Assembly (NCBI GenBank): GCA_017848795.1
Contig: JAFIHG010000052.1
Location: forward strand, 1 to 36,909
Origin: Candidatus Nanopelagicales bacterium
Lineage (GTDB): Bacteria; Actinomycetota; Actinomycetes; S36-B12; CAIYMF01
Length of the DNA stretch: 36,909 bases
Direction of reading: 5' to 3'
The position numbers were made by a program, and so were the translations under genes. The notes beneath the pieces are model-generated. The model searched no databases. It worked only from the letters and a program-made list of their open reading frames with translations, and was not told where the DNA came from. The number at the start of each line of letters is the position of its first letter. The first letter of the stretch is position 1. Below, in pieces: positions 1 through 7,729 of this stretch.

Positions 1-78
1 ATGCCCAGCCGGTACCGATCGCGACCGGGTCCACGACTCCAACGCCGCCCGATCCTGGGCGCTGACTACCAAGGCAGT

Positions 79-96
79 TGATGGCATGCGCCATCA
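79..96 (-). terminator. Hairpin downstream of the cold-shock gene
   Basis: Perfect 7-bp arms (TGATGGC / GCCATCA) enclose an ATGC loop, about 42 nt past the stop codon of the cold-shock gene on the minus strand. There is no clear U-tract, as is common in actinobacteria. A terminator role is inferred from position. I see nothing else in bases 1-137: no ORF with family resemblance and no tRNA. Confidence 0.4.
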
Positions 97-137
97 TCCC
101 GCGCCGTCGACTGTAAATCAACTAATGACGCGCAATA

Positions 138-341
138 CTAGACGACCCGGACGTGCTCCGCCTGCTGACCCTTGGGGCCCTGAGCGATGTCGAACTCGAC
201 CCGCTGGGCCTCTTCGAGGCTGCGGAAGCCGCTCGACTCGATGGCCGAGAAGTGGACGAACACGTCGCCCGATCCATCGTCGACCTCGATGAACCCGAAG
301 CCCTTGTCAGCGTTGAACCACTTCACAGTTCCCTGCGCCAT
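138..341 (-). CDS. CspA-family cold-shock protein
   Basis: This encodes a 67-residue single cold-shock domain, the usual length for bacterial CspA proteins, which bind single-stranded nucleic acid and act as RNA chaperones in the cytoplasm. It begins [20 protein letters not shown], containing RNP1-like KGFGFI, followed by the RNP2-like DVFVHFSAI. The ATG at 341 is chosen because it starts the domain exactly and lies 6 nt behind the ribosome site AGGAGA. A longer in-frame reading to 470 only adds non-homologous residues. About 200 nt without a gene lie upstream, enough for the long structured leader common in this family. Which paralogue it is (constitutive or cold-induced) cannot be told from sequence. 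Confidence 0.95.
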   Translation of the reverse strand: MAQGTVKWFNADKGFGFIEVDDGSGDVFVHFSAIESSGFRSLEEAQRVEFDIAQGPKGQQAEHVRVV

Positions 342-412
342 GGTGTTTCTCCTGTCGTGAGAGGTGATCAGCGCTCGCACCGTGCGTGCGCCGGGTCCGA
401 GCGGAGCTGGTA

Positions 413-423
413 TCACCTGGTGA
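413..423. promoter_or_regulatory. Palindrome TCACC-T-GGTGA upstream of csp
   Basis: An 11-bp perfect inverted repeat (TCACC, one central base, GGTGA) lies 72 nt upstream of the cold-shock start codon, in the only long gap of this corner (342-548). It could be an operator half-site pair or a leader structure. Palindromes this short occur by chance in GC-rich DNA, so this is a weak call. Confidence 0.2.
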
Positions 424-548
424 CAGCAGAACGCCCGCGAGTGAATCCGCGAGGCATGTCGAGCACACATCTACAGAAAACTACGACCACCGCCATTAGA
501 GCACGTTCCGGTCAGCACTGCCGCCGCGTGACCGGGCGCGCGGGCAGT

Positions 549-1637
549 TCAGCCCTCCGCGAGTCGGGCCACCGCGGCAGCGATGCGCTCATCGGGCGCG
601 GTCAACGCGATGCGTACGTGGCGACTTCCGGTCGGTCCGTAGAAGTCGCCCGGTGCCACCAGGATCCCCCGCTCCGCGAGCCGGTCCACGGTGTCCCAGC
701 AGGGCTCGCCGCGGGTCGCCCAGAGGTAGAGACCCGCCTCGCTGTGGTCGATCGTGAAACCGGCATCGGTGAGCGCGGTGTACAGCGCGGTGCGCCGCGT
801 CGCGTACCGCGCGCGCTGCTCGCGCACGTGCTCGTCGTCCGCGAACGCGGCCGCGGCGGCGGCCTGGACCGGCGCGGGCATCATCAGCCCGAGATGCTTG
901 CGCGCGTCGAGCAGCGCGGCCACGAGCACCGGGTCGCCGGCGACGAGGCCGGCGCGGTAGCCGGCCAGGTTCGAGCGCTTGGACAGCGAGTGGACGGCGA
1001 GCAGACCCTGGTGCGTACCGGCGCAGACGTCCGGGTGGAGCACCGAGACCGGCTCGGCGCTCCAGCCGAGCTCGATGTAGCACTCGTCGCTGACCACGAC
1101 CGCGCCCCGCTCGCGCGCCCAGGCGACCACCTTCGCCAGGTGCTCGACCGGTAGCACCCGGCCGGTCGGGTTGGACGGCGAGTTCACCCAGACCAGCGGG
1201 ACCCGCGCCGGTCCGGCGGCGCTCGTCGCGTCCGAGGCGAGCACCGCCGCGCCGGCCACCCGGGCGCCGATCTCGTACGTCGGGTAGGCGAGCTGCGGGA
1301 CCAGCACGGTGTCGCCCGGCCCGACGCCGAGCAGCAGCGGCAGCAGCGCCACGAGTTCCTTCGAGCCGATCGTCGGCAGCACGTCGGCAGCGTCGACAGC
1401 GGCTCCGAGGGTGCGGCGGCACCAGCCGGCAGCGGCCTCCCGCAGCGCCGGCGTACCCGCGGTCGTCGGGTAGCCGGGGCTGTCGGCAGCGGCTGCGAGC
1501 GCCTCCCGTACGAGCTCGGGCACCGGGTCGATCGGCGTACCGACCGACAGGTCGACGATGCCGTGGGGGTGACGACGCGCGGTCGCCGCCGCGGGGGCGA
1601 GCCGGTCCCAGGGGAACTGCGGCAGCCGCTCACGCAA
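549..1637 (-). CDS. dapC: Succinyldiaminopimelate transaminase (PLP class I/II)
   Basis: This 362-residue fold-type I aminotransferase would transfer an amino group from glutamate to N-succinyl-2-amino-6-oxopimelate in the succinylase branch of diaminopimelate/lysine synthesis. The actinobacterial DapC opening is present (LPQFPWDRL, then GIVDLSVGTPIDPVP). PLP-site residues are visible: NPTG at 156-159, D184 and Y187 in SDECY, and the Schiff-base lysine K220 in SLSKRSN. It lies directly downstream of fdxA on the same strand, the usual actinobacterial pairing. The start is a TTG at 1637; no better in-frame start exists just upstream, and the TTG lies inside a large inverted repeat (see 1634-1683). 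LL-diaminopimelate aminotransferase is a less likely alternative, because the N-terminus fits DapC. Confidence 0.9.
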   Translation of the reverse strand: MRERLPQFPWDRLAPAAATARRHPHGIVDLSVGTPIDPVPELVREALAAAADSPGYPTTAGTPALREAAAGWCRRTLGAAVDAADVLPTIGSKELVALLPLLLGVGPGDTVLVPQLAYPTYEIGARVAGAAVLASDATSAAGPARVPLVWVNSPSNPTGRVLPVEHLAKVVAWARERGAVVVSDECYIELGWSAEPVSVLHPDVCAGTHQGLLAVHSLSKRSNLAGYRAGLVAGDPVLVAALLDARKHLGLMMPAPVQAAAAAAFADDEHVREQRARYATRRTALYTALTDAGFTIDHSEAGLYLWATRGEPCWDTVDRLAERGILVAPGDFYGPTGSRHVRIALTAPDERIAAAVARLAEG

Positions 1638-1683
1638 CGGGGTGATTCGCCCAGCCTCTCGGTTCGGTGAATCGCCCCGTTGC
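1634..1683 (-). promoter_or_regulatory. Inverted repeat spanning the dapC start
   Basis: Two 17-nt arms (1634-1650 and 1667-1683) pair with two mismatches around a 16-nt loop. The left arm covers the TTG start codon of dapC, and the right arm lies just past the fdxA stop codon. In the fdxA-dapC transcript it could work as an attenuating terminator, or sequester the dapC start. The structure is seen; its role is inferred. Confidence 0.5.
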
Positions 1684-1690
1684 GGGAGGG

Positions 1691-2014
1691 TCAGTCGTGC
1701 TCCTGCGGGGGCAGGGCGGCGACCAGCGGGTGGTCCTTGGGGATGAGCCCGAGCTTGGCGGCCCCGCCCGGCGAGCCGAGGTCGTCGAAGAACTCCGCGT
1801 TGGCCGGGGTGTAGTCACGCCACTGCTCGGGAACGTCGTCCTCGTAGAAGATCGCTTCGACCGGACAGACCGGTTCGCACGCGCCGCAGTCGACGCACTC
1901 GTCGGGGTGGATGTAGAGCATCCGTTCGCCCTCGTAGATGCAGTCGACGGGACACTCCTCGACACACGCCTTGTCCTTGAGGTCGACACAGGGCTGCGCG
2001 ATCGTGTAGGTCAC
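1691..2014 (-). CDS. fdxA: 7Fe ferredoxin (3Fe-4S/4Fe-4S)
   Basis: This 107-residue bacterial 7Fe ferredoxin carries electrons in the cytoplasm. The cysteine pattern C9, C17, C21, C25, C40, C43, C46, C50 matches Azotobacter-type ferredoxin I shifted by one residue. By that family, C9, C17 and C50 bind the 3Fe-4S cluster; C21, C40, C43 and C46 bind the 4Fe-4S cluster; C25 is the extra free cysteine. The GTG at 2014 is chosen because the protein opens with the family start (VTYTIAQPC) and GGAGG lies 8 nt upstream. The longer reading to 2203 has no family resemblance. dapC lies 53 nt downstream, and the GNAT gene is divergent. Confidence 0.95.
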   Translation of the reverse strand: MTYTIAQPCVDLKDKACVEECPVDCIYEGERMLYIHPDECVDCGACEPVCPVEAIFYEDDVPEQWRDYTPANAEFFDDLGSPGGAAKLGLIPKDHPLVAALPPQEHD

Positions 2015-2101
2015 GAGTGTTTCCTCCGTACCCGGGCCGAGACCCGATCCCCCGAACGAGCCGAGGCACCCCGCTGGCGCCGCTGCCGGACCGCTCCCGC
2101 C

Positions 2102-2107
2102 TAGTAT
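2102..2107 (+). promoter_or_regulatory. Likely -10 box TAGTAT for the GNAT-sirB1 pair
   Basis: TAGTAT fits the actinobacterial TANNNT -10 consensus. It lies 37 nt before the chosen GTG start at 2145, leaving a short leader that contains the GAAGGGGG ribosome site. No convincing -35 was found. Confidence 0.45.
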
Positions 2108-2144
2108 CGCGCCGAGGCCGTCGGTCGTGCACGAAGGGGGTCCT

Positions 2145-3137
2145 GTGTCCTTCGCGGGTCCGACGCGGGCGTTGCTCGCGGTGCGGATCTGCCCCGCCGA
2201 CACCGGACGACGGGTCTCGGTCCGCTACTCCGACCCTGCCGACGGTCGCCTCACCGACGTCGTCGGCACCCTCGAGGCATGGTCCGCCGCGATGCTCTCG
2301 GTACGCCGGCGCGACGGCCGCACGAGCACCGTCCCGGCACCCGCCCTTGTCGCCGGCAAGGTCGTGCCGCCGGACGTCTCGGCGTACGACGTGCAACGGC
2401 TCGCGGAGCAGGGCTGGCGCGCCGAGCACCTCGAGCGACACGGCGACTGGGCGCTGCGTTGGGACCACGGGGTCACCCGGCGTGCGAACTCGGTGCGGGT
2501 CGGCGGCGACCCGCCCGTGCCGCTCGCGCGCGCCCTCGTCGAGGTCGCCGACTGGTACGCGGCGCGCGGGTCCGATCCGCTGCTGCAGCTACCGACGCCC
2601 TGGCGGTACGACGACGATCTCGACGCCGCAGGCTGGCCGGTGCTCGAGCAGGTCGAGGTGCTCACCCTGGCGAGCGAGCGGCTCGCAGCGGCCGCACCCA
2701 CCCCGAGCGACGTCACCGTCGTCGCCCACGACGCACCGGACGCCGGCTGGCTCGACGTGCTGTCCGAGGTGACCCCTGCGCAGCGGGTCGCGTACCGCGC
2801 GATCCTGACCCGTTCCCCCGACGTGACCCACCTCGCCGCGCACGACGCGGCAGGCGCACTCGTGGGCGTGGCTCGTGCGAGTGCGGCGAGGCTGCCGCGC
2901 GGCGGCCCGCACTGGGCCGGACTCAGCTGCGTCGAGACCGTGCCCGCCGCGCGCGGCCGCGGCATCGCGAAGACGTTGCTCGCCGCGGCCGGGCGATGGG
3001 CAGCGGCGCGCGGTGCTCGGGTCACGTACCTGCAGGTGCGGTCGCTGAACGGGGCGGCAAGCGAGCTGTACGCGAGGCTCGGCTTCGTCCGCCACCACCG
3101 CTACGCCTACCGCGGCCCGAGCGGGAGCGCGCCGTGA
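2145..3137 (+). CDS. GNAT-family N-acetyltransferase
   Basis: A 330-residue protein whose C-terminal third is a GCN5-related acetyltransferase domain. It has beta-strand text LSCVETVPAARGRGIAKTLL, with the acetyl-CoA-binding R/Q-x-x-G-x-G/A-like ARGRGIA loop, and then an ASELYARLGFVRHHRYAYR ending typical of GNATs. The N-terminal two thirds are less conserved. Of known families it resembles the Rv0428c type, but the substrate is unknown. The GTG at 2145 is preferred over the GTG at 2127 because GAAGGGGG ends 4 nt before it. The last four bases overlap the next gene (GTGA), so translation of the two is probably coupled. fdxA is divergent. Confidence 0.85.
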   Translation: MSFAGPTRALLAVRICPADTGRRVSVRYSDPADGRLTDVVGTLEAWSAAMLSVRRRDGRTSTVPAPALVAGKVVPPDVSAYDVQRLAEQGWRAEHLERHGDWALRWDHGVTRRANSVRVGGDPPVPLARALVEVADWYAARGSDPLLQLPTPWRYDDDLDAAGWPVLEQVEVLTLASERLAAAAPTPSDVTVVAHDAPDAGWLDVLSEVTPAQRVAYRAILTRSPDVTHLAAHDAAGALVGVARASAARLPRGGPHWAGLSCVETVPAARGRGIAKTLLAAAGRWAAARGARVTYLQVRSLNGAASELYARLGFVRHHRYAYRGPSGSAP

Positions 3138-3970
3138 GCGTGCAGTCCCGCGAGCAGTTCGCGCAGGTGGTCCGCAGCGGCGGCGGTGACCCGGCGGGGG
3201 TCCGGCTGGACCTCGCGGCGCTGCTAGTGGCGGCCGAGGCACAGCCGGACGACGAGGCCACGGGCCCCGCCCTGGTTCACCACCTGGCCGAGGGGCTGGC
3301 CCGCCTGGACCGGCTCGCGGCGCGGGTGGCCGGCGAGCGGGGCCGCGACGACGCCCGGCTGCGGGCGGTGCTCGGCGCCTTCCACGGCGAACCGGCCGAC
3401 TACGAGCGGCTGGAGGCGAGCCTGCTCCCCGCAGTGCTGGAACGCCGTCGTGGGCTGCCCATCCTGCTCTCCACGGTGTGGACCGAGGTCGCGCGCCGCG
3501 CCGGAATCGCCGCGTACGGCGTCGGGCTGCCCGGCCACTTCGTCGTGGGCATCGGCGACCCGGACGGCGCGCGGGTGCTCGTCGACCCGTTCGCGGGCGG
3601 CACCCTGCTGCCGTACGACACCGCCCGGCGGATCGTCGCCGGCACCGGCCACACGCTGCTGCCCGAGCACCTCGCGCCCTCCGGGCCGGTGGAGACGATC
3701 GCGCGGATGCTCGCCAACATCCGCACCTGGGCGGCCCGGCGCCCGGAGCGCTCCCGGACCCGGCTCTGGTCCTGCGAGCTCGCGCTGCTGCTGCCCCGCC
3801 ACGACGTCGAGCTGCGCCGGGAGCACGCCGAGGCGCTGCTCGCGATCGGGCGGTACGCCGAAGGCGCGGCCCGGCTGGAGGAGTACGCCGACCTGGTCGC
3901 CGGCCCGATGCCGTTGTCCGCCGAGGCTGCCCGCCGTACCGCCCGGGAGGCCCGCGCGCGCCTCAACTGA
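3134..3970 (+). CDS. SirB1/transglutaminase-like family protein
   Basis: This 278-residue protein fits the SirB1 family (transglutaminase-like core followed by a TPR-like tail). The recognisable part is the core: GEPADYERLEASLLPAVLE, the RRGLPILLSTVWTEVARRAG helix, and GVGLPGHFVVGI, which holds the conserved GLPGHF block. A helical C-terminus (AEALLAIGRYAEGAARLEEY) looks like a TPR repeat. The usual catalytic cysteine of true transglutaminases is not evident, since this position in LSTVWTEV is Ser/Thr, so enzymatic activity is doubtful. It starts at the GTG of the GTGA overlap with the GNAT gene. Its physiological role is unknown. Confidence 0.8.
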   Translation: MSVQSREQFAQVVRSGGGDPAGVRLDLAALLVAAEAQPDDEATGPALVHHLAEGLARLDRLAARVAGERGRDDARLRAVLGAFHGEPADYERLEASLLPAVLERRRGLPILLSTVWTEVARRAGIAAYGVGLPGHFVVGIGDPDGARVLVDPFAGGTLLPYDTARRIVAGTGHTLLPEHLAPSGPVETIARMLANIRTWAARRPERSRTRLWSCELALLLPRHDVELRREHAEALLAIGRYAEGAARLEEYADLVAGPMPLSAEAARRTAREARARLN

Positions 3971-4010
3971 CCACCCTGGCTCGAGCTGGGTCCGTGCAGG
4001 CGCCGGTGCT

Positions 4011-4034
4011 GGGCCTGCCCCAGCGGGCTGGCCC
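4011..4034 (+). terminator. Strong hairpin after the GNAT-sirB1 operon
   Basis: GGGCC-T-GCCC, a CAGC tetraloop, and GGGC-T-GGCCC form a nine-pair stem with a single T-T mismatch, 40 nt past the SirB1-like stop codon. It stands in the gap between convergent genes (3971-4237), where I otherwise see no gene. There is no U-tract. Confidence 0.6.
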
Positions 4035-4237
4035 GGGCTGCCCCACCCGACGCGCGGCGCCATCCTTGACGGTCACGGTGAAAGGTCCCACGGGCCAACG
4101 TCTTCACGGTTTCAGGGGATTGCCATCTGCGGACGATCTGCCGCCCGGGTCCGGTGGATGGTTCATGGCCCGCATCGTCGATACCCCATCTTTCAGGCGG
4201 GCGGCAGGCCGGCTTCAGTCCCGCACCGGGTCGGTGG

Positions 4238-6025
4238 TTACCGGGTCGGGCTCGTGGAGGGGCGTGGTTTCGCGCTCGGGTCGGGTTTCTCCGGCTTGGT
4301 CTTCTTCGTCGGGTCCGGGCCGCAGACGACCTGCGGCGAGGCGATGTAGCGGGTGCGGATCGGCTCGCGCTTCACGACCTTGCGGTCCTTGACGAACACC
4401 CGCGTGACGACGATGGAGAAACCGGAGACGCCGGACTGCGAGTGGCACGTGGGCGAGGTGTTGTAGACCGTCCGGTAGGGCACGATGCCGGTACGCGGGC
4501 CGGACTCGGCACGGATCTTGTCGTAGACCTTGGTCCCCCACATCGACACGGTGATCGAGGTGGGGGTCATCCGCGTCGTGATCAGCACGCCACTGGGCGT
4601 GTCGTTGCGGAACTGCATGTCGAAGAAGCCCCACGCCACCGTGGCTTCCAGGCCGGCCTGGTAACGCGGGATCCAGATCGAGTGCGCCTGCGTGTGCACC
4701 CGCTCCAGGCCCGCGAAGAACGCCGCCGTCCACACCGCCGAGGTCGCGGTCGACACCCCGCCGCCGAGGTCCTCCTGGAACACCCCACCCGGGCCCACGA
4801 TGAATCCCCTGGTGTAGCCGTTGGCGACCGTGCGCTCCTTGATCGTGTCGTTCATGGAGAAGGTGTCGCCGGGACGTAGCAGGGTGCCGTCGAGGTACTT
4901 CGCCGCCTGACCGATGTTCTGGCTGCGGTAGGCGGCGTACGGGAACGGCTGGGTGAACGTCGAGAGCTGCTCGGTGATGTTCAGGGCCCGGGCGTCCGCG
5001 GTCGTCAAGGCCGGCTCGATCGGTCCGATGGGCGCCTGCACGGCGCGGTCGGCGCCGGTGCGTTCGAGCACCTCGGCGACCGCCGTGGCGAGCTGCTCGG
5101 CGTTGACCCCGCGACCGACCTTGCTCGGCACCACGACCGGTTTGCCGCGCTTGATGCGCCAGCGCGCATCCCGCCCGGGGGTCTCGACCGGTGCCACCTG
5201 CCGCGCGATCGAGGCGCGCAGCACGTCCCCGTCGAGGCGGGCGGTGAAGCGGCCGTCGGCGCCGGTGTACGACAGCGCCCGCGCGAGCGCGCCGCGGCGG
5301 ATCGTCGCGGTCACCGCGTCGGCGCCTACCGAGACCGGTTCGGCGACGGCGGCCGCTGCCGATGCCAGCCCGGCCGACGCGCCGCTCTCGTCGATGGACG
5401 GGTGCACTTTGGCGACCGGCAGGCTGACCGAGTCGGTACGCAGGAAGGCCGACGTGATCGCAGCGGCGGCACCGGCCTGGTCGAGCGCGCGGCCGGTCTC
5501 ACCGGCGACGAGCTGGGGTTGCAGGCGAGTGAAGGTGATCTCGGGCTCCTGCACCGGCTCGTCGGTGTCCGCCGCGATCGTCGCCACGACCTGATCGAGC
5601 TGCTGCTGCTGGACCCGGATCACGGGCGCGACGTCCTGCCCGGCGCCGGATCCCAGCAACGAGAAGGGGTTCCAGTCCCTTCCCACGACGCCGTCGACCG
5701 TGGCAGCGGCGTCGAAGGAGAGCCCGGCGTCAACGGGGTCGACGGTGATGTGCGCCCGCCCCACCCGCGCGTCGAGCTGCTGGGTGGTCCGGTCGGCGAG
5801 GGCGGTGCTGAGGGCGGTGACCGCCTCGTCGCGCGTCATCCCACCGATCGTGACCCCGAGCACCGTGGTGCCGGCCGGGACGTCCGCGCTGCGGAAGGCC
5901 ACGGTGCCCAGGTAGAACGCGCCGAGCCCGACGACCACGACGGCGCCGAAAGCCGCGACGCGCCGCGCGCGGAAGTTCGGCGGCTCCGAGGCAGGATCGG
6001 GCACGCGCGTGGCGTCGTGAGTCAC
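4238..6025 (-). CDS. Membrane-anchored VanW-domain protein
   Basis: A 595-residue protein with a short cytoplasmic N-terminus, one membrane segment (about residues 23-43) and a large extracytoplasmic part. Two stretches (roughly 80-150 and 225-290) look like the putative peptidoglycan-binding repeats found with VanW domains. The VanW domain spans about 352-487, including LRPGDTFSMND and then EDLGGGVSTATSAVWTAAFF. In many VanW proteins the latter block reads GGGVCQVST, so the usual cysteine is absent here. The tail is rich in Pro, Lys and Ser. The GTG at 6025 is chosen over the ATG at 6064 because AGGAAG lies 7 nt before it. The molecular function of VanW domains is not established; a cell-envelope role is inferred. 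Confidence 0.85.
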   Translation of the reverse strand: MTHDATRVPDPASEPPNFRARRVAAFGAVVVVGLGAFYLGTVAFRSADVPAGTTVLGVTIGGMTRDEAVTALSTALADRTTQQLDARVGRAHITVDPVDAGLSFDAAATVDGVVGRDWNPFSLLGSGAGQDVAPVIRVQQQQLDQVVATIAADTDEPVQEPEITFTRLQPQLVAGETGRALDQAGAAAAITSAFLRTDSVSLPVAKVHPSIDESGASAGLASAAAAVAEPVSVGADAVTATIRRGALARALSYTGADGRFTARLDGDVLRASIARQVAPVETPGRDARWRIKRGKPVVVPSKVGRGVNAEQLATAVAEVLERTGADRAVQAPIGPIEPALTTADARALNITEQLSTFTQPFPYAAYRSQNIGQAAKYLDGTLLRPGDTFSMNDTIKERTVANGYTRGFIVGPGGVFQEDLGGGVSTATSAVWTAAFFAGLERVHTQAHSIWIPRYQAGLEATVAWGFFDMQFRNDTPSGVLITTRMTPTSITVSMWGTKVYDKIRAESGPRTGIVPYRTVYNTSPTCHSQSGVSGFSIVVTRVFVKDRKVVKREPIRTRYIASPQVVCGPDPTKKTKPEKPDPSAKPRPSTSPTR

Positions 6026-6127
6026 GTACGAGCTTCCTGGGTCGGGGCCGGGCGGACACGTCATGGTACGTGGCCGACACGCTGCGTACGCGAGCCGGTC
6101 GGGCCCGGCGCGTCGCTCGGAGCGGGC

Positions 6128-6631
6128 TCAGCGGTGTTCTGCCCGCTCCCCGAGGCGGTGATAGGTGCTCTGCCAGTACAGCAACGGGTCCTCGCGCGAC
6201 TCGTCCTCGGTCAACGCGAGGACCTCGCCGACGACGATCACGTGGTCGCCGGCGGCATGCACCGCCGTCGTGCGGCACTCAAGCGTGGCGAGCGACTCGG
6301 TCAGCAGCGCAGCGCCGCTCACCGGGCCGCGGCGGTGCGGGACGACCGCGAGCTGCGCCTCCAGTGGGCGGCCCTTCACGGCGAGCCAGCGCGCCTGCGG
6401 CCGGGCCTTCTCCGAGACGATGCTGACCGCCCACCGCCCGTTGTCGAGGATGGCGTCGTAGAACCGGCTGTCGATCTCCACGCACACCAGCACGAGCGGC
6501 GGGTCGAGCGACACCGAGGTGAACGAGTTGGCGGTCATGGCGTGGTCCATGCCGTCCTGGACCGTCGTGACGACAGCGACCCCGGTCGCGAATCGACTCA
6601 TGACACTGCGGAACAGCGCCTGGTCGTCCAT
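6128..6631 (-). CDS. Flavin reductase-like (FMN-binding split barrel) protein
   Basis: This 167-residue protein is the normal length for the flavin-reductase-like domain that supplies reduced FMN to two-component monooxygenases. It opens FRSVMSRFATGVAVVTT, continues MTANSFTSVSLDPPLVLVCV, and has the late HVIVVGEVLAL strand; all are conserved blocks of this fold. No partner oxygenase lies in the window, so its client is unknown. The start codon stands 7 nt after TAGGGT, suggesting a leaderless transcript separate from the regulator gene 44 nt upstream. A heme-utilisation or pyridoxamine-oxidase-like relative is a weaker alternative. Confidence 0.85.
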   Translation of the reverse strand: MDDQALFRSVMSRFATGVAVVTTVQDGMDHAMTANSFTSVSLDPPLVLVCVEIDSRFYDAILDNGRWAVSIVSEKARPQARWLAVKGRPLEAQLAVVPHRRGPVSGAALLTESLATLECRTTAVHAAGDHVIVVGEVLALTEDESREDPLLYWQSTYHRLGERAEHR

Positions 6632-6638
6632 CCCGACG

Positions 6639-6644
6639 ACCCTA
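6639..6644 (-). promoter_or_regulatory. -10 box TAGGGT of a leaderless flavin reductase gene
   Basis: TAGGGT fits TANNNT and ends 7 nt before the ATG at 6631, placing the predicted transcription start at or next to the start codon. There is no good ribosome site there. Confidence 0.45.
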
Positions 6645-6675
6645 CTTCCCCCGACGGGCGCGCCCGGCTCGCCGC

Positions 6676-7713
6676 TCAGGGGGCGAGGCTGTCGGCGCGC
6701 GCGCCGGCCAGTCGGGCGTGGTCGACCACCACCGCGGCCGGCGACGCCACGAGTCGCAGCGTGGTGAGCGCGGACTCGCCGAACGCGTTGGCCGTGCCGC
6801 TGGACAGTGCGAGCACGCCGAGCAGGGTGCCGCCGGCGCGCAGCGGCATGGACAGGAACGTCGCAAGCCCGGTGCTCGGGTCGACGACATCGGGGTCCAG
6901 CGAGCCGAGCAGCCCACGCGGGTCGGCCACGCGCGGGTCGAGCGCGAGGGCGTCGATGCTGCGACCGCTCGCCTGCTCAGCGGCCTCGGCGAGCCCCTGC
7001 ACGAACTCGACGTACTGCTGCTGGGTCACCTCGCGCGCGACCGACACGTACGCTGCCTGCTCGGTGCCGGGCGCCTCGAGCAGCAGCATCCCGACCAGGT
7101 CGCAATCCACGATGTTCGCCAGCGCTCCCAGCACCGCGGCCACCGTCTCCTCGTACCCGTGCACGTCCGCCGCGATCGTCGTGATGTCCTGCGTCACCGA
7201 GGCCTCGAACAGCTTGCGGTCCAACAGGTCGCAGACGCGCGCGAGCACGTCGTCGTCCGTCAGCTGCAGCGGGTCCGGCTTCAGCCGCTCCCGGTCGCCA
7301 CGCCCCTGTGCCGCCTCGGTGATGGACGCGCGTACCGCGTCGACGAGCTCGGGAGCCTCGAAGTCCTTGGTCAGGAACTTGTCGGCACCGGCGCGGTCGC
7401 CCCAGTAGCGGTCGCTGGCAGCGCCCAGCGAGGTGAGGAACAGCACCGGTACGTCAGCGGTCTGCCAGTCGTCCTTGAGCACCCGGGCGGCGACGTAGCC
7501 GGACACCCGTGGCATCTGCACGTCGAGCACGACGACATCCGGCTGTGTACCGAACACCGCCTGCACCGCCTCCACGCCGTCCTCGGCGAGCGTCACGGCG
7601 AAGCCGGCCCGCTCGAGGACGCCCCCCACGATCCGCCGCATCGTCGGGCTGTCGTCCGCGACCACCACGGCGTACAGTCGGTCCGCTGCCGCGGTCAGGT
7701 CGTCCGGGCTCAT
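6676..7713 (-). CDS. Response regulator: receiver domain plus GAF domain
   Basis: A 345-residue protein. Residues 14-130 form a complete receiver domain: acidic pair D20/D21, phosphoacceptor D64 in VVLDVQMP, switch T92 in LFLTS and K114 in KFLTK. Residues about 160-335 resemble a GAF sensory domain (LGALANIVDCDLVGMLLLE, later FLSMPLRAGGTLLGVLAL). The protein ends soon after, with no GGDEF, EAL, HD-GYP, SpoIIE, kinase or DNA-binding output. It starts at the ATG at 7713 behind GGAGGA, 16 nt after the hybrid CheA stop, and is the last gene of the chemosensory-type operon. It is probably the phosphorylation target of that CheA. How it passes the signal on is unknown; GAF-mediated partner binding is a guess. 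Confidence 0.85.
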   Translation of the reverse strand: MSPDDLTAAADRLYAVVVADDSPTMRRIVGGVLERAGFAVTLAEDGVEAVQAVFGTQPDVVVLDVQMPRVSGYVAARVLKDDWQTADVPVLFLTSLGAASDRYWGDRAGADKFLTKDFEAPELVDAVRASITEAAQGRGDRERLKPDPLQLTDDDVLARVCDLLDRKLFEASVTQDITTIAADVHGYEETVAAVLGALANIVDCDLVGMLLLEAPGTEQAAYVSVAREVTQQQYVEFVQGLAEAAEQASGRSIDALALDPRVADPRGLLGSLDPDVVDPSTGLATFLSMPLRAGGTLLGVLALSSGTANAFGESALTTLRLVASPAAVVVDHARLAGARADSLAP

Positions 7714-7729
7714 TGCACTGTCCTCCTCG

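Noticed and set aside
5402-7408. 668-codon plus-strand frame over the VanW, flavin reductase and regulator genes
   Set aside because: It crosses three real genes and their gaps with no domain signal.
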